A stretch of DNA of 14,968 nucleotides, taken from Baffinella frigidus (taxonomy: Eukaryota; Cryptophyceae; Cryptomonadales; Baffinellaceae). How positions within the stretch are numbered: position 1 is the stretch's first letter; the number at the start of each line of letters is the position of its first letter. The DNA lies in assembly GCA_026770585.1 (NCBI GenBank), contig MU646310.1, positions 450,087-465,054 on the forward strand, given 5' to 3'. The notes under the pieces were generated by a model. The model did not search any database, was not told where the DNA came from, and was given only the letters and a program-made list of their open reading frames with translations. A program made the position numbers and the translations under genes. Positions 1-6,941 of this stretch are shown piece after piece.

Positions 1-182
1 TAAAGCAACACAGACACAACATTGTAAAGCAAAACAGGCAAAACATTGGAAAGCAACACAGACACAACATTGTAAAGCAACACAGACACAACATTCTAAA
101 GCAACACAGGCAAACCATTGGAAAGCAACACAGGCACAACATTGTAAAGCAAAACAGGCAAAATATTGTAAAGCAAAACAGG
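1..182. repeat. 24-bp minisatellite, about 7.6 copies
   Basis: A tandem array with a strict 24-base period starts at base 1 and probably continues outside the window. The consensus begins TAAAGCAACACAGACACAAC and ends ATTG. Copies differ mainly at ACA/AAA and GACACA/GGCAAA. The last, partial copy runs into twelve G residues (181-192), followed by a degenerate TAAAGAAAAACAGG. Because 24 is a multiple of three, the frame starting at base 2 stays open and reads an octapeptide repeat close to KATQTQHC until a TAA at about 194. There is no other sign of coding, so I treat it as a non-coding minisatellite. Confidence 0.9.
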
Positions 183-254
183 GGGGGGGGGGTAAAGAAA
201 AACAGGCGGTGAAAGCACCTCGACTGCATCCACGCCCAAGATACTCTCATAGGT

Positions 255-390
255 TAACGGACTAAAAATGGGGTAGTTAGGCCTACGGTATTGACTACGG
301 TAGGCCGTAGGGGCCTAGGGGGGCTCCTACGAAAACCCCTACGGCCTACCGTAGGTAGTACCGTATAACTACCCCCTTTTTAGTCCGTTA
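255..390. repeat. Palindromic MITE-like element A1
   Basis: The terminal inverted repeats are about 25 bp (255-279 and 366-390, one mismatch), begin TAACGGACTAAAAA and lead into GGTAGTTA. The interior is itself palindromic and rich in CCTACGG/CCGTAGG and CCTAGG. There is no reading frame for a transposase, so it can only be non-autonomous. Both ends carry TA, as expected of elements that use a TA target (Tc1/mariner style); that assignment is inference. The left flank (TCATAGG) matches the right flank of copies A2 and A3, so the real ends may lie up to about 10 bp further out. Confidence 0.8.
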
Positions 391-422
391 CCCTGTTAAC
401 TCGTCCCTAGTTTCAAAGAAAT

Positions 423-570
423 CACATAGCGGGCTTCGAAACGATTTTGAATCACCCCTAAGCGACAAGACCTACGACCCTACGGTAGGCAACCCGTAGG
501 GACATAGGGGGGCTCCTACGGACAAGGCAACTGAAACTCGGCCGAAAACCCCTTCGTAGCCCGCTGTGTG
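423..570. repeat. Foldback element D1
   Basis: Imperfect inverted ends of 16 bp (423-438 and 555-570, 14 matches) contain AGCGGGCT/AGCCCGCT. The interior has CCTACGGTAGGCAA and CCGTAGGGA, then GGGGCTCCTACGGA and GGCCGAAAACCCC. The same ordered blocks recur at about 8102-8203, so this is a dispersed repeat family. The interior CTACGGTAGG motif links it loosely to families A, B and C. Confidence 0.65.
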
Positions 571-1012
571 GGACGGGAGAAAGCACCTCCACAGCATAGG
601 CGTCCATCACACCAGTGACTAGCTCCACCTTGTCCTCGAGAAAGCTTTTGGGCCTCGCTGGAGCTGCTGGGACTGCTGGCATCGGCCTGTCAACCTGCCA
701 CCAACCCGCACGGTTCAGGCACGTATGAGCCTGCTCGCCACTTAAGGGATACGATGCTTCCACGCAACGTATGAGGCTTACACGCGTTTAGCTTGCGCCT
801 GTCCACCAACCCTCACGGTTGGGGCAAATGACCGGATTTAGCGGTGCGGAATGCCCTTGCAGACCGCCGGATTCCGGAGTCGGTTATTTTTAAAACTCCA
901 AAAGCAAGGTTTTTAGAGTTTTGAAACTAGTACGGAATTTCCCAATTGCCCAAACCTTTTTAAAACTGTCTACCTGCGTCGCCAGAGATGATTTCCATCA
1001 ACTTTAGTAGGG
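571..1012. other. Intergenic, relic repeats, no supported gene
   Basis: A minus-strand open frame of 101 codons (458-763) overlaps element D1 and is not supported as a gene. Visible relics are: a direct repeat GCCTGTC..CACCAACCC..CACGGTT at 685-720 and 797-827; a solitary family-C end CACTTAAGGGATA at 739-751; a short block GAAAGCACCTC..C at 580-608 that also occurs at 211-234; and a block CGTCGCCAGAGATG..CCATCAACTTTA at 974-1004 that recurs at 1392-1423, next to another foldback. I see no RNA gene or promoter. Confidence 0.5.
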
Positions 1013-1161
1013 TAATGGACTAAAAATGGGGTAGTTAGGCCTACGGCATTGCCTAGGACCTCCTACTGTAGACCAAAATCTTAGGACTTTTTGGTCATAG
1101 GAGCCCTACGGCCAACAGTAGGCAATTCCGTTGGCCTACCTACCCCATTTTTAGTCCGTTA
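1013..1161. repeat. Palindromic MITE-like element A2
   Basis: The inverted ends read TAATGGACTAAAAATGGGGT on the left and are mirrored by ACCCCATTTTTAGTCCGTTA on the right. The interior contains CCTAGGACCTCCTAC, paired approximately with TCATAGGAGCCCTACGG around a centre rich in CCAAAA/TTTTGG. It is the same family as A1 and A3. The right flank GCCTATGAAA is shared with A3, and in reverse with the left of A1, suggesting the repeat unit extends slightly past the TA ends. Confidence 0.8.
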
Positions 1162-1419
1162 GCCTATGAAATGTCAACGGCCTGTCAACCTGCATCGCCA
1201 GGTCAGAAGTTCGATTTTCGAGATCGTGTAGTAAAATGATATTTCGTTCGTGTAAAGTTGATCCTACCCGAGAAACACGCCAAAAGTGATGGGGTTGGAG
1301 CTCTTTGCCGCGGGTACAATGTTTTTTGAAAAGAATTTGTACCAGGATTTGCGAACGAGTGCGTGTGAAAAAGGAACTCATGTCCTGGCGCGGCATCGCC
1401 AGGGATCAAGTCCATCAAC

Positions 1420-1572
1420 TTTATCTCAGAAAACGAGTTCTAAAACTCGTTTTCTTAAGTCAATTCCCCTACGAATTCGTCAACTTATTCTTCACCCTCC
1501 GCATAACTTGACAAATTTGTAGGGGAATTGACTTAAGAAAATGAGTTTTAGAACTCGTTTTCTGAGATAAAA
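1420..1572. repeat. Near-perfect 150-bp foldback
   Basis: Arms 1420-1472 and 1519-1571 are reverse complements over about 53 bp with a single clear mismatch (CTCGTTTT against CTCATTTT). Pairing continues with three mismatches for another 15 or so bases, leaving a loop of roughly 15 nt. Each arm contains its own smaller palindrome, AAAACGAGT/ACTCGTTTT, so both hairpin and clover-like folds are possible. It shares no core motif with families A-E. No coding content. No target-site duplication is evident. Confidence 0.85.
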
Positions 1573-1910
1573 CTTGCGGGAGAGAAACGCCCTGGAAGGA
1601 ACGAGCATAGCGCAAATCTAGGGTCATCCCCCCCGATCGGTTGTACAGCTTTCGATCGGGGAAGAATCCATTTCGAGGTGACCATTCCTACCCGGGAGGG
1701 CTATAAGGTCCATCCAGGTAACCGCGGACCTCTCCGGTCCAGCCATCTATTGTCTCAAGTCATTATTTCCTGTTCAATTGTTTCCAAACGCGGATGATTG
1801 GTACAAACTTCAAAAATGCGTTGGGGCGTTTTAAAAGGAATACCCCTCCCGCGTAGTCCGCGTTGTGTTGCCGGTCCGAATTATTACGATCCTTTATAAT
1901 GAATTCAATC
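1573..1910. other. Intergenic, one small hairpin, no gene
   Basis: No convincing reading frame is present. The only structure I see is a 9-bp stem, CCCCGATCG at 1631-1639 with CGATCGGGG at 1653-1661, enclosing a 13-base loop. It could be chance or an RNA-level structure; no run of T follows it. Confidence 0.4.
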
Positions 1911-2058
1911 CCGCCGAGTATTCATAATGAATACAATTTTGGTGTATCTTCAGGGGTATAAATAAGACAGTCGTCTATCTAGACTTCATATAGAGCCTCA
2001 AGATACACCAAAATCGAATCGGAGATCCCCGAAATCGTATTCATTATGAATACTCGTC
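1911..2058. repeat. Foldback element E1
   Basis: The outer arms CGAGTATTCATAATGAATAC (1915-1934) and its exact reverse complement (2038-2057) enclose a second inverted pair: ATTTTGGTGTATCTT (1936-1950) and AAGATACACCAAAAT (2000-2014). The right side carries about 23 extra bases between the outer and inner arms. The outer arm is itself palindromic. The two-module layout and the CGAGTATT ends match E3. Confidence 0.8.
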
Positions 2059-2233
2059 CGGGTGAAATTGTAAAGTTACAACGCGCGGCCCGAGCATCGC
2101 TCTGTGCCACGGTGGCCGCGGCTGGGGGAGAGTCATGCAAAAAGCTTACGTTAACGGAGTAGTAACTTTGGTACAAAACCAAAGTGGCTGAACCCCAGTT
2201 ACCAACCACAGGTGTCCCCGGGGGGAGTTGATC

Positions 2234-2329
2234 CTTTAGTTTGATGGCAAGGAAAATTACTACACAATTCGTTCTTATTGGTAATATTAAAGCATTTATG
2301 TAGTAATTTTCGTTGCCATCAAACTAAAG
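2234..2329. repeat. Foldback element E2
   Basis: Arms of 31 bp (2234-2264 and 2299-2329) pair with one mismatch around a 34-base AT-rich loop. The arms begin CTTTAGTTTGATGGCAA and end AAAATTACTACA. The inner block GGCAACGAAAATTACTACA is shared with E3, and its AAATTTCGT/GTGTAGTAA part with E4. E2 lacks the CGAGTATT outer module, so these foldbacks appear to mix and match stem segments. Confidence 0.8.
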
Positions 2330-2719
2330 AAAAATAGGTTTCCCCGGATAAGAGTGCATCGTGGCAGAAAGGCACTCGACCACCGCAGGGCAAAATCTCA
2401 TCCAGGAACATGTTTCATTTAAAAGAAAACGGCCTATCAAACCGGGTTCTGGTCCTACTTAAATTTACTTCGGGCCCTAACTAACCTTCGTCCTCCTCCT
2501 ATGAACAAACAGGGTTCCATTTTCTTCTGAATTAAACATGTCCCCGGATTACTAGGATTAGGGCAAAAAGCAGTCGAGATGTCAGGGGGCGGAAAAGGAA
2601 AACCTTGTTCGACCCGCTCGACCCCTCGGGAACTGGCTGGCTGGGTGCGTAGCCGTACGCCTCGAATGGCCGCCGGGCGTAGCCGCCGCTCTCCATGTCC
2701 TGTCAGCAACTTAACGGGG
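2330..2719. other. Intergenic, no supported gene
   Basis: The longest frame is 84 codons on the minus strand (2455-2709). It has biased composition and no recognisable motif. I see no RNA gene, no tandem repeat and no element end before the A3 element begins. Confidence 0.4.
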
Positions 2720-2869
2720 TAACTGCCTGAAAATGCGGTAGTTAGGCCTACGGGATTGCCTAGGACCTCCTACCGTAGGCCGAGGCTTTTTGGTCCTAGG
2801 ATCCCTCGGCCTACGGTAGGAGGTCCTAGGCGATGCCGTATGCTTAACTACCCCATTTTCAGGCCGTTA
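2720..2869. repeat. Palindromic MITE-like element A3
   Basis: The inverted ends (2720-2744 and 2845-2869) read TAACTGCCTGAAAATGCGGT and ACCCCATTTTCAGGCCGTTA. The core pairs CCTAGGACCTCCTACCGTAG with its complement CTACGGTAGGAGGTCCTAGG around a short centre with TTTTTGG. Compared with A1 and A2, the first 15 or so bases differ (CTGCCTGAAAA against CGGACTAAAAA), while the following GGTAGTTAGGCCTACGG and core are conserved. Confidence 0.8.
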
Positions 2870-2941
2870 GCCTATGAAACTAGCAACCGTCAGGAACTGC
2901 GGCGTGCGATGGGTGGCTATTCTGAGTTTGCGATTTAATCG

Positions 2942-3079
2942 CGACGAGTATTGGACTCAAATACGATCTTGGCAACGAAATTTACTACACACCAGGTTTT
3001 ACTATTACTTTTATGAACCAATTGTGTAGTAATTTTCGTTGCCAAGTCCTAGAAATCGTATTTGAGTCAAATACTCGTC
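2942..3079. repeat. Foldback element E3
   Basis: The outer arms are CGAGTATTGGACTCAAATAC-GAT (2945-2967) and ATCGTATTTGAGTCAAATAC-TCG (3055-3077). The inner arms are CTTGGCAACGAAATTTACTA-CAC (2968-2990) and GTGTAGTAATTTTCGTTGCC-AAG (3024-3046). Eight unpaired bases (3047-3054) separate outer and inner arms on the right only, the same asymmetry seen in E1. The right end runs into CCGGATGAGAT, a motif that ends E4 as well. Confidence 0.8.
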
Positions 3080-3133
3080 CGGATGAGATTTCGAGCATTG
3101 CACCGAGAAATGATCCGCGGCACTGTACAACGG

Positions 3134-3321
3134 TCTCATCCGGTCAGATGAGTGACAAACGTGTAGTAAATTTCGTGCACTCGGGGGACTCCGAACCATT
3201 TAAATCAAATAAGGACTGTCACGCCCAGTCCTTATTCTTACTAGTATGATCAAACGTGTAGTAAATTTCGTACATTCGGGGGACTGCGAAACATTTAAAT
3301 CAAATACCTGACCGGATGAGA
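3134..3321. repeat. Element E4 with 14-bp perfect ends and internal duplication
   Basis: Perfect 14-bp inverted ends TCTCATCCGGTCAG (3134-3147) and CTGACCGGATGAGA (3308-3321) bound the element. Inside are two direct copies of a 55-bp unit (3156-3210 and 3251-3305, four mismatches) starting CAAACGTGTAGTAAATTTCG. Between them is a perfect 10-bp stem AATAAGGACT/AGTCCTTATT (3208-3217, 3228-3237) with a 10-base loop. The unit shares GTGTAGTAAATTTCGT with the inner arms of E2 and E3. Confidence 0.8.
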
Positions 3322-3495
3322 TCGCGGGGACAACAATCAATCAATCCACGGCATTAAAAATAGTCGTGAGTCAGCAGACCGAGGGCGAATGCTGGACCTT
3401 CCTGCGTCCCAGCGTCCGTCTGTGGTGGAAGTGCTCAAAAATCTACAGGACCTACAGGACCCTGTTGCATCAACCACTCGCGAGTGAAATTTCTT
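3322..3495. other. Short intergenic stretch
   Basis: No frame or structure of note, apart from the short direct repeat CTACAGGACCTACAGGACC at about 3444-3462. Confidence 0.35.
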
Positions 3496-3660
3496 AGGGA
3501 AACTCCTGGAAAGTTCGGTAGTTTCCCTACGGATTTAGGTAGGACCTACCTACCGTAGGCCGTAGGGCTCCTAGGACCAAAATTTCCTAGGATTTTGGCC
3601 TACGGTAGGAGGTCCTAGGCAATGCCGTAGGAGAAACTACCGAACTTTCCAGGGGGTTTA
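3496..3660. repeat. Palindromic MITE-like element A4 (variant ends)
   Basis: The ends read AAACTCCTGGAAAGTTCGGT on the left, mirrored on the right by ACCGAACTTTCCAGGGGGTT. The segment that follows (AGTTTCCCTACGG) and the core CCTACGGTAGGAGGTCCTAGG, written here in two parts as CCTACGGTAGG and AGGTCCTAGG, match family A. The terminal 20 bases are unrelated to A1-A3. A5 carries a version of the same ends. A4 and A5 therefore form a subfamily with a shared core but replaced termini. Confidence 0.8.
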
Positions 3661-3808
3661 TGACTAAATTGGTGATAATTCTCACCAATTTTAGCATCGA
3701 AATTCGTAAGCCAGCCCCGGAGCACCAAGGCTGCCTCTAGCGGCGCTGAAAAATGGAACCGTATCCCCTCAGACACCACCCTTCGACCGAGGGACAATGC
3801 CAGACCCT

Positions 3809-4200
3809 TCAAATTCCAGACCCTTGCTTTGGACTCCAGGTTTGGCGCACCTGCGGAACAGGACGCGCGTACGAGAAGCTGGCGGAACGTGCGCGGATAA
3901 AGTCAGCTTCATCCAGCGCCACGCGGTAGTGATTCCCCGTGGCCATGACCGGGGAACCAGCCCCTGTCAGACCGCCACCGAAACTGTTGCCGTAGATGGT
4001 GAGTGGGGTAAGGGGCACATCTCTCCGCAAGACTCTGTAATTTTCCTCCTCCCGAATTTCCGCCGGATACATCGCGAACCCGCGCACGGGGGTGTTCATC
4101 CTGATGGAGGTGCTCTGATCTGCAGCTCGGATGACGCCCGGGACAACTGAGCCTGAAGAGGGAAAATGGGGAAAACACCCTCTGTCAACTCACAGGTCAT
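3809..4200 (-). CDS. Candidate two-exon small protein, function unknown
   Basis: I do not recognise this protein. On the minus strand, an ATG at 4200-4198 gives a 7-nt exon (4200-4194), a 41-bp intron (4193-4153) and a 344-nt exon (4152-3809) ending in TGA. That is 116 residues beginning MTCSVVPGVIRAADQSTSIR. The intron has a strong donor (CCT|GTGAGT) and a textbook acceptor with a pyrimidine tract (TTTTCCCTCTTCAG). The splice phase fits (T+GC = Cys3). Read through, the exon-2 frame meets a TGA at the intron's first bases. About two thirds of third codon positions are G or C. Motifs include GGGLTGAG at mid-length; there is no evident membrane segment or signal peptide. A conservative alternative starts at Met21 (4099) without splicing. 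The 41-bp intron is short, and overlapping frames are also open here, so chance is possible. It may also be one exon of a larger gene. Confidence 0.4.
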
Positions 4201-4312
4201 GAGTCTCGAAAATAAAAAAGAGTTGGGCCCGCCTCGAGAATTCTCACACTATTCCTGGAGTTGACCGATTTTACAAAGATTTTAACGCTCGAAGAGACAT
4301 TCTTTTGAGAGA
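4201..4312. promoter_or_regulatory. Divergent intergenic spacer upstream of the rhodopsin
   Basis: This 112-bp gap separates the rhodopsin start codon from the start of the candidate minus-strand gene. It holds an AT-rich stretch, AAAATAAAAAAG, at about 4209-4220, and no convincing TATA box at a fixed distance. If the minus-strand gene is real, the spacer would act as a bidirectional promoter and both 5' UTRs would have to be very short. The context of the rhodopsin ATG is good (A at -3, G at +4). Confidence 0.3.
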
Positions 4313-5747
4313 ATGGCTACAGCGATGCGGCACCTCCTCGAGGCAGAAGCGACGGCGCCGACCGCGTGCACGACTATCGAGGAGGTTGGCTCAACCGGTG
4401 TTGGCGCGCTCACCATTGCGTTCCTGATCCTGGCGGTTTCGACCATCGTCTTCATCACCCGCATCGGCAGCGCGACCACCCAGAAGGTCTACTACTACTG
4501 CAATGTCTTCATCTGCGGCGTCGCCACCATGTCGTACTTCGCGATGCTTTCCGGCCAGGGCTGGACCGCGATCGCTGGGTGCCGGCAGTTCTTCTACGCA
4601 CGCTATGTGGACTGGGCGATCACCACCCCGCTCCTCCTCCTCGACCTTGGGCTGATCGCTGGCGCTGATCCCGCGCTCATCGCCGCCGTCATCGGCGCCG
4701 ACGGTGAGCCCCAGGCCCTCTCCGGGATGCCCCGCAGATGACCCACAGGTTTCAGTGGGCGAACGGCGCGGCTGGGGGGCGGAGTGCCGTTGGCGCACGC
4801 AGGGGCACGGATGGAAGGGGTGCTCGGTGGGAGCAGCTGTTCCGGGACACGTTCCAGCTGCAGCTGGGCGCTGGGCGTACCCGGAGCGCCACCAGAGCAT
4901 TCTCAAGCTCGTTTGCAGCCGTTCCAGCCAGTGTGGTGCGAATAGCGTGCCTGTCAGGAGTAGGGGGGAAGGGCTGCTGGGGTGGAAGCATGGCCCATCT
5001 TTCGTTGCCCGTACAGCGTAGCGTGAGCTGCTGTGGCCAGGATCCACTGTGGCGGCATAGAGGCGGGCATGCTTGACGCTGTGTCTCCCAGTCAGAACGA
5101 TCACACTGTAGACCCTTGATCCGAGGCGCGATGATGCAGCCTGGGTAGGGTGCCGCGAAGGGGGCCGAGCAACGGGCAACGGACTGACGCGTTGGTGCGC
5201 GTGGCAGTGATCATGGTCTTCTCGGGCTACCTGGGCGCGGTGTCGGTCGTGACGACCGTGAAGTGGTTCTGGTTCGTGATCGGCATGGGCGTGTTCGTGC
5301 CGGTGCTGTACGTGCTCGCGGTGAACTTCCGCGAGGCGGCGGTGGCCAAGGGTGGAGAGGTTGCCGACATCTACGGCAAGGTGGCGTGGCTCACTATCAT
5401 CACCTGGATCTTCTACCCGTAAGTTCCCGCCCTCTTCCCAGCTCTCCAGAATCATGGAGTTCGAATTTTGTTGTTTCCCAAGGCTCAGTTGTGGAAGGAG
5501 GCGCTGCAGGAGCGGCACGGTGGTTTGCTGGGTGGGATCAAAGTCGGGTGCGTTTGAGCTGAAGGGTTGCACGGTCCGCAGGCTGGTGTGGCTGTTCTCG
5601 GAGGGCTTCGCATCGTTCTCGGTTTCATTCGAGGTGTGCGCGTACGCGGTGCTCGACATCACGGCCAAGGCGATCTTCGGGTTCATGATCATGTCTGCGC
5701 ACGAGCAGCTGGGCGCCCCGGGCGGCGAGGCCCGCGAGTACGTTTAG
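4313..5747 (+). CDS. Microbial (type 1) rhodopsin, predicted light-driven outward proton pump; three exons
   Basis: Exons 4313-4703, 5208-5418 and 5582-5747 encode 255 residues, the usual size for this family. Introns are GT-AG in phases 1 and 2, and both splice codons fall inside conserved helices (GAD|V in helix D, FYP|LVW in helix F), which fixes the boundaries. Seven helices lie at about 28-50, 58-80, 94-116, 121-142, 149-170, 187-207 and 214-238. Helix C reads RYVDWAITTPLLLLDL. By bacteriorhodopsin equivalence, Arg97=R82, Asp100=D85 (counter-ion), Thr104=T89, Asp111=D96 (proton donor), Asp130=D115, Trp197=W182, Glu208=E194, Glu218=E204, Asp226=D212 and Lys230=K216 (retinal Schiff base). 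The D-T-D set is that of outward proton pumps. Leu108, at the proteorhodopsin tuning position, suggests green absorption. From memory it most resembles Guillardia theta GtR3. There is no clear signal peptide, so membrane location is open. No retinal-synthesis gene lies nearby. Confidence 0.95.
4704..5207 (+). other. Rhodopsin intron 1
   Basis: Donor ACG|GTGAGC and acceptor GTGGCAG|TG give a 504-bp phase-1 intron. Joining at these sites restores IGAD-VIMVFSGYLGA, which aligns with bacteriorhodopsin helix D. Reading on without splicing ends in TGA at 4739-4741, after GMPRR. The 3' end lacks a strong pyrimidine tract. It is GC-rich and I see no element or RNA gene inside it. Confidence 0.85.
5419..5581 (+). 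other. Rhodopsin intron 2
   Basis: Donor CC|GTAAGT and acceptor GTCCGCAG|G give a 163-bp phase-2 intron. Splicing restores TWIFYPLVWLFSEG, the conserved helix F to F-G loop, whereas read-through hits TAA immediately after CCG. The neighbouring exon is in a different reading frame, which independently supports splicing. Confidence 0.9.
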
Positions 5748-5953
5748 ACTCTCGGACAGGAGCGGTCTCGGCTCTGCGCGCAGGGGCATTCGGGGCTGAT
5801 CAAGCTTGCAGCCAGGCGACGGGTAGATCCCGGACGTTTGTTGCGAGTAGGGGATGCGGTAGGTGAAGGGCGGGGGAGATGAGTGCCTTCATTTGCCTGG
5901 GGGAACATTTCTGGCGGTGTCTGCAATGAAACACACATTTGCTGGGATGCACG

Positions 5954-6076
5954 GTACAGGGGTACCTCGCTCATAAAAAACGCCCACCCCCCTAGGATCA
6001 CCATAGGGCCCTAGGCATGGTCCTACTGCAGGGTCCTAGGGTGAGGCGGTTCCTTATGAGCGAGGTCCACCTGTAC
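5954..6076. repeat. Palindromic MITE-like element B1
   Basis: Family B ends: GTACAGGGGTACCTCGCTCA on the left, mirrored by TGAGCGAGGTCCACCTGTAC on the right. Next come CGCCCACCCCC and GGTGAGGCGG, then an inner palindrome built from CCTAGG.TCACCATAGGGCC and GGTCCTACTGCAGGGTCCTAGG (listed in parts; both halves resemble the family-A core). No coding capacity. Open frames crossing such copies translate to strings like MSEVPLY, which are repeat artefacts. Confidence 0.85.
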
Positions 6077-6159
6077 CTCGCAGGTTGGCGGCCATGGAGC
6101 AGGCGGGGTGGAGGTTCTGTGTTTCTCGTGTTGGAAAGTTGCGTAGGCCGGATGGTGTT

Positions 6160-6266
6160 ATATCCCTTTAGTGGCCAGGCGGTCAAATTTGACCGCTAAG
6201 AGGTCCTCGGCAGGTCCTAGGGCCCTACGGTAGGGCGCACAACAAGCCTACAGGCAAATTAAGGGA
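6160..6266. repeat. Degenerate family-C element C2
   Basis: The left end TATCCCTTTAGTGGCCAGGC and right end AATTAAGGGAT are decayed versions of the C1 ends. The inside contains GGTCAAATTTGACC, a perfect palindrome, and CGGCAGGTCCTAGGGCCCTA, as in C1. A direct repeat lies on either side: TTTCTCGTG..GGAAAGTTGCG..AGG.CGGATGGTGTT before it (about 6118-6158) and a similar copy after it (about 6282-6320), so this whole block was probably duplicated. Confidence 0.65.
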
Positions 6267-6337
6267 TTGTGTAGAGGTTTTGTGTTTCCCGTTAGAAACT
6301 TGCGGAAGCAGGATGGTGTTGCAGGATCTTCTGCCGG

Positions 6338-6584
6338 TACAGGGGTACCTCGCTCATAGGAAACGACCACCCCCCTACATGTGCAGGGGTACCTCGCTCA
6401 TAAGAAACCGCCACCCCCCCTAGGACCACCGTAGGGCCCTAGGCATAGCCCTACTGTAGGGTCCTAGGGAGAGGCGGTTTCCTATGAGCGAGGTACCCCT
6501 GTAGGACCACCGTAGGGCCCTACGCATAGTCCTACTCTAGGGTCCTAGGGTGAGGCAGTTTCTTATGAGCGAGGCACCCAGGTA
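6338..6584. repeat. Family-B element split by a second family-B element
   Basis: The left half (6338-6378) starts TACAGGGGTACCTCGCTCAT and stops after CCACCCCCCTA. A complete second copy follows (about 6383-6503, GTGCAGGGGTACC ... GGTACCCCTGTA). The first copy then resumes with GGACCACCGTAGGGCCCTA and ends GAGGCACCCAGGTA at 6584. The interruption falls at the TA in the first copy's CCCCCTAGGACC, consistent with insertion at TA. Confidence 0.8.
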
Positions 6585-6773
6585 CAGGGGTACCATTAGG
6601 TCCTTTAGGTTCTTCGAGCTCCCAACATAGGCGGACATCGAAACTTATCCTGCAGAAACCTCGCTCATAAGAAACGCCCACCCCCTCCCTTAGGACCACC
6701 GTAGGGCCCTAGGCACAGGCCTACTGTAGGGTCCTAGGAGGTGGCGCTTTCTTGTGAGCGAGGTACCCCTGTA
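6583..6773. repeat. Family-B element B3, interrupted by a family-F fragment
   Basis: It starts TACAGGGGTACC at 6583, sharing the TA that ends the previous element, and resumes with ACCTCGCTCATAAGAAACGC at 6658. The core then has TAGGACCACCGTAGGGCCCT and the element ends GAGCGAGGTACCCCTGTA at 6773. The 63 bases at 6595-6657 are foreign (family F). Confidence 0.8.
6595..6657. repeat. Family-F fragment F1 inserted in B3
   Basis: Sequence beginning ATTAGGTCCTTTAGGTTCTT and ending CTGCAGAA interrupts B3 between GTACC and ACCTCGC. ACC is therefore present on both sides, a possible 3-bp target duplication. The same blocks (TTCTTCGAGCTCCCAACATA, GGCGGACA, GAAACTT) occur at 11513-11586 and 13716-13858. 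Confidence 0.7.
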
Positions 6774-6819
6774 CAGATGTGCTTGCAAGTCTCCGTACGG
6801 GGGTTACACTGCACAGGGG

Positions 6820-6941
6820 TACAGGGGTACCTCGCTCATAAGAAACCGCCTCCTTCTGGGGCCCTACAGTAGGCCTATGCCTAGGGCCCTATGGTGATCC
6901 CTAGGGGGGGGGCGGTTTCTTATGAGCGAGGTACCCCTGTA
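6820..6941. repeat. Palindromic MITE-like element B4
   Basis: A complete copy runs from TACAGGGGTACCTCGCTCAT to ATGAGCGAGGTACCCCTGTA. Its centre GGGCCCTACAGTAGGCCTAT differs from B1-B3 by orientation of the core. It is followed at once by another partial left end, CCTCGCTCAGAAGAAAC (6942-6958). A 141-codon plus-strand frame starting at 6891 uses this arm and is not a gene. Confidence 0.8.

Noticed and set aside
1-182. Regularly spaced repeats suggesting a CRISPR array
   Set aside because: The whole 24-bp period is repeated with no unique spacers, and the context is eukaryotic.
458-763. A 101-codon minus-strand frame
   Set aside because: Much of it lies in foldback D1, and there is no family resemblance; only a short piece looks protein-like.
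4391-5692. A 433-codon minus-strand open frame, the longest in the window
   Set aside because: It is antisense to the rhodopsin exons and crosses both introns; the GC-rich third positions of the plus-strand exons remove stops on the other strand. Its translation is His/Arg/Asp-rich without any family features.
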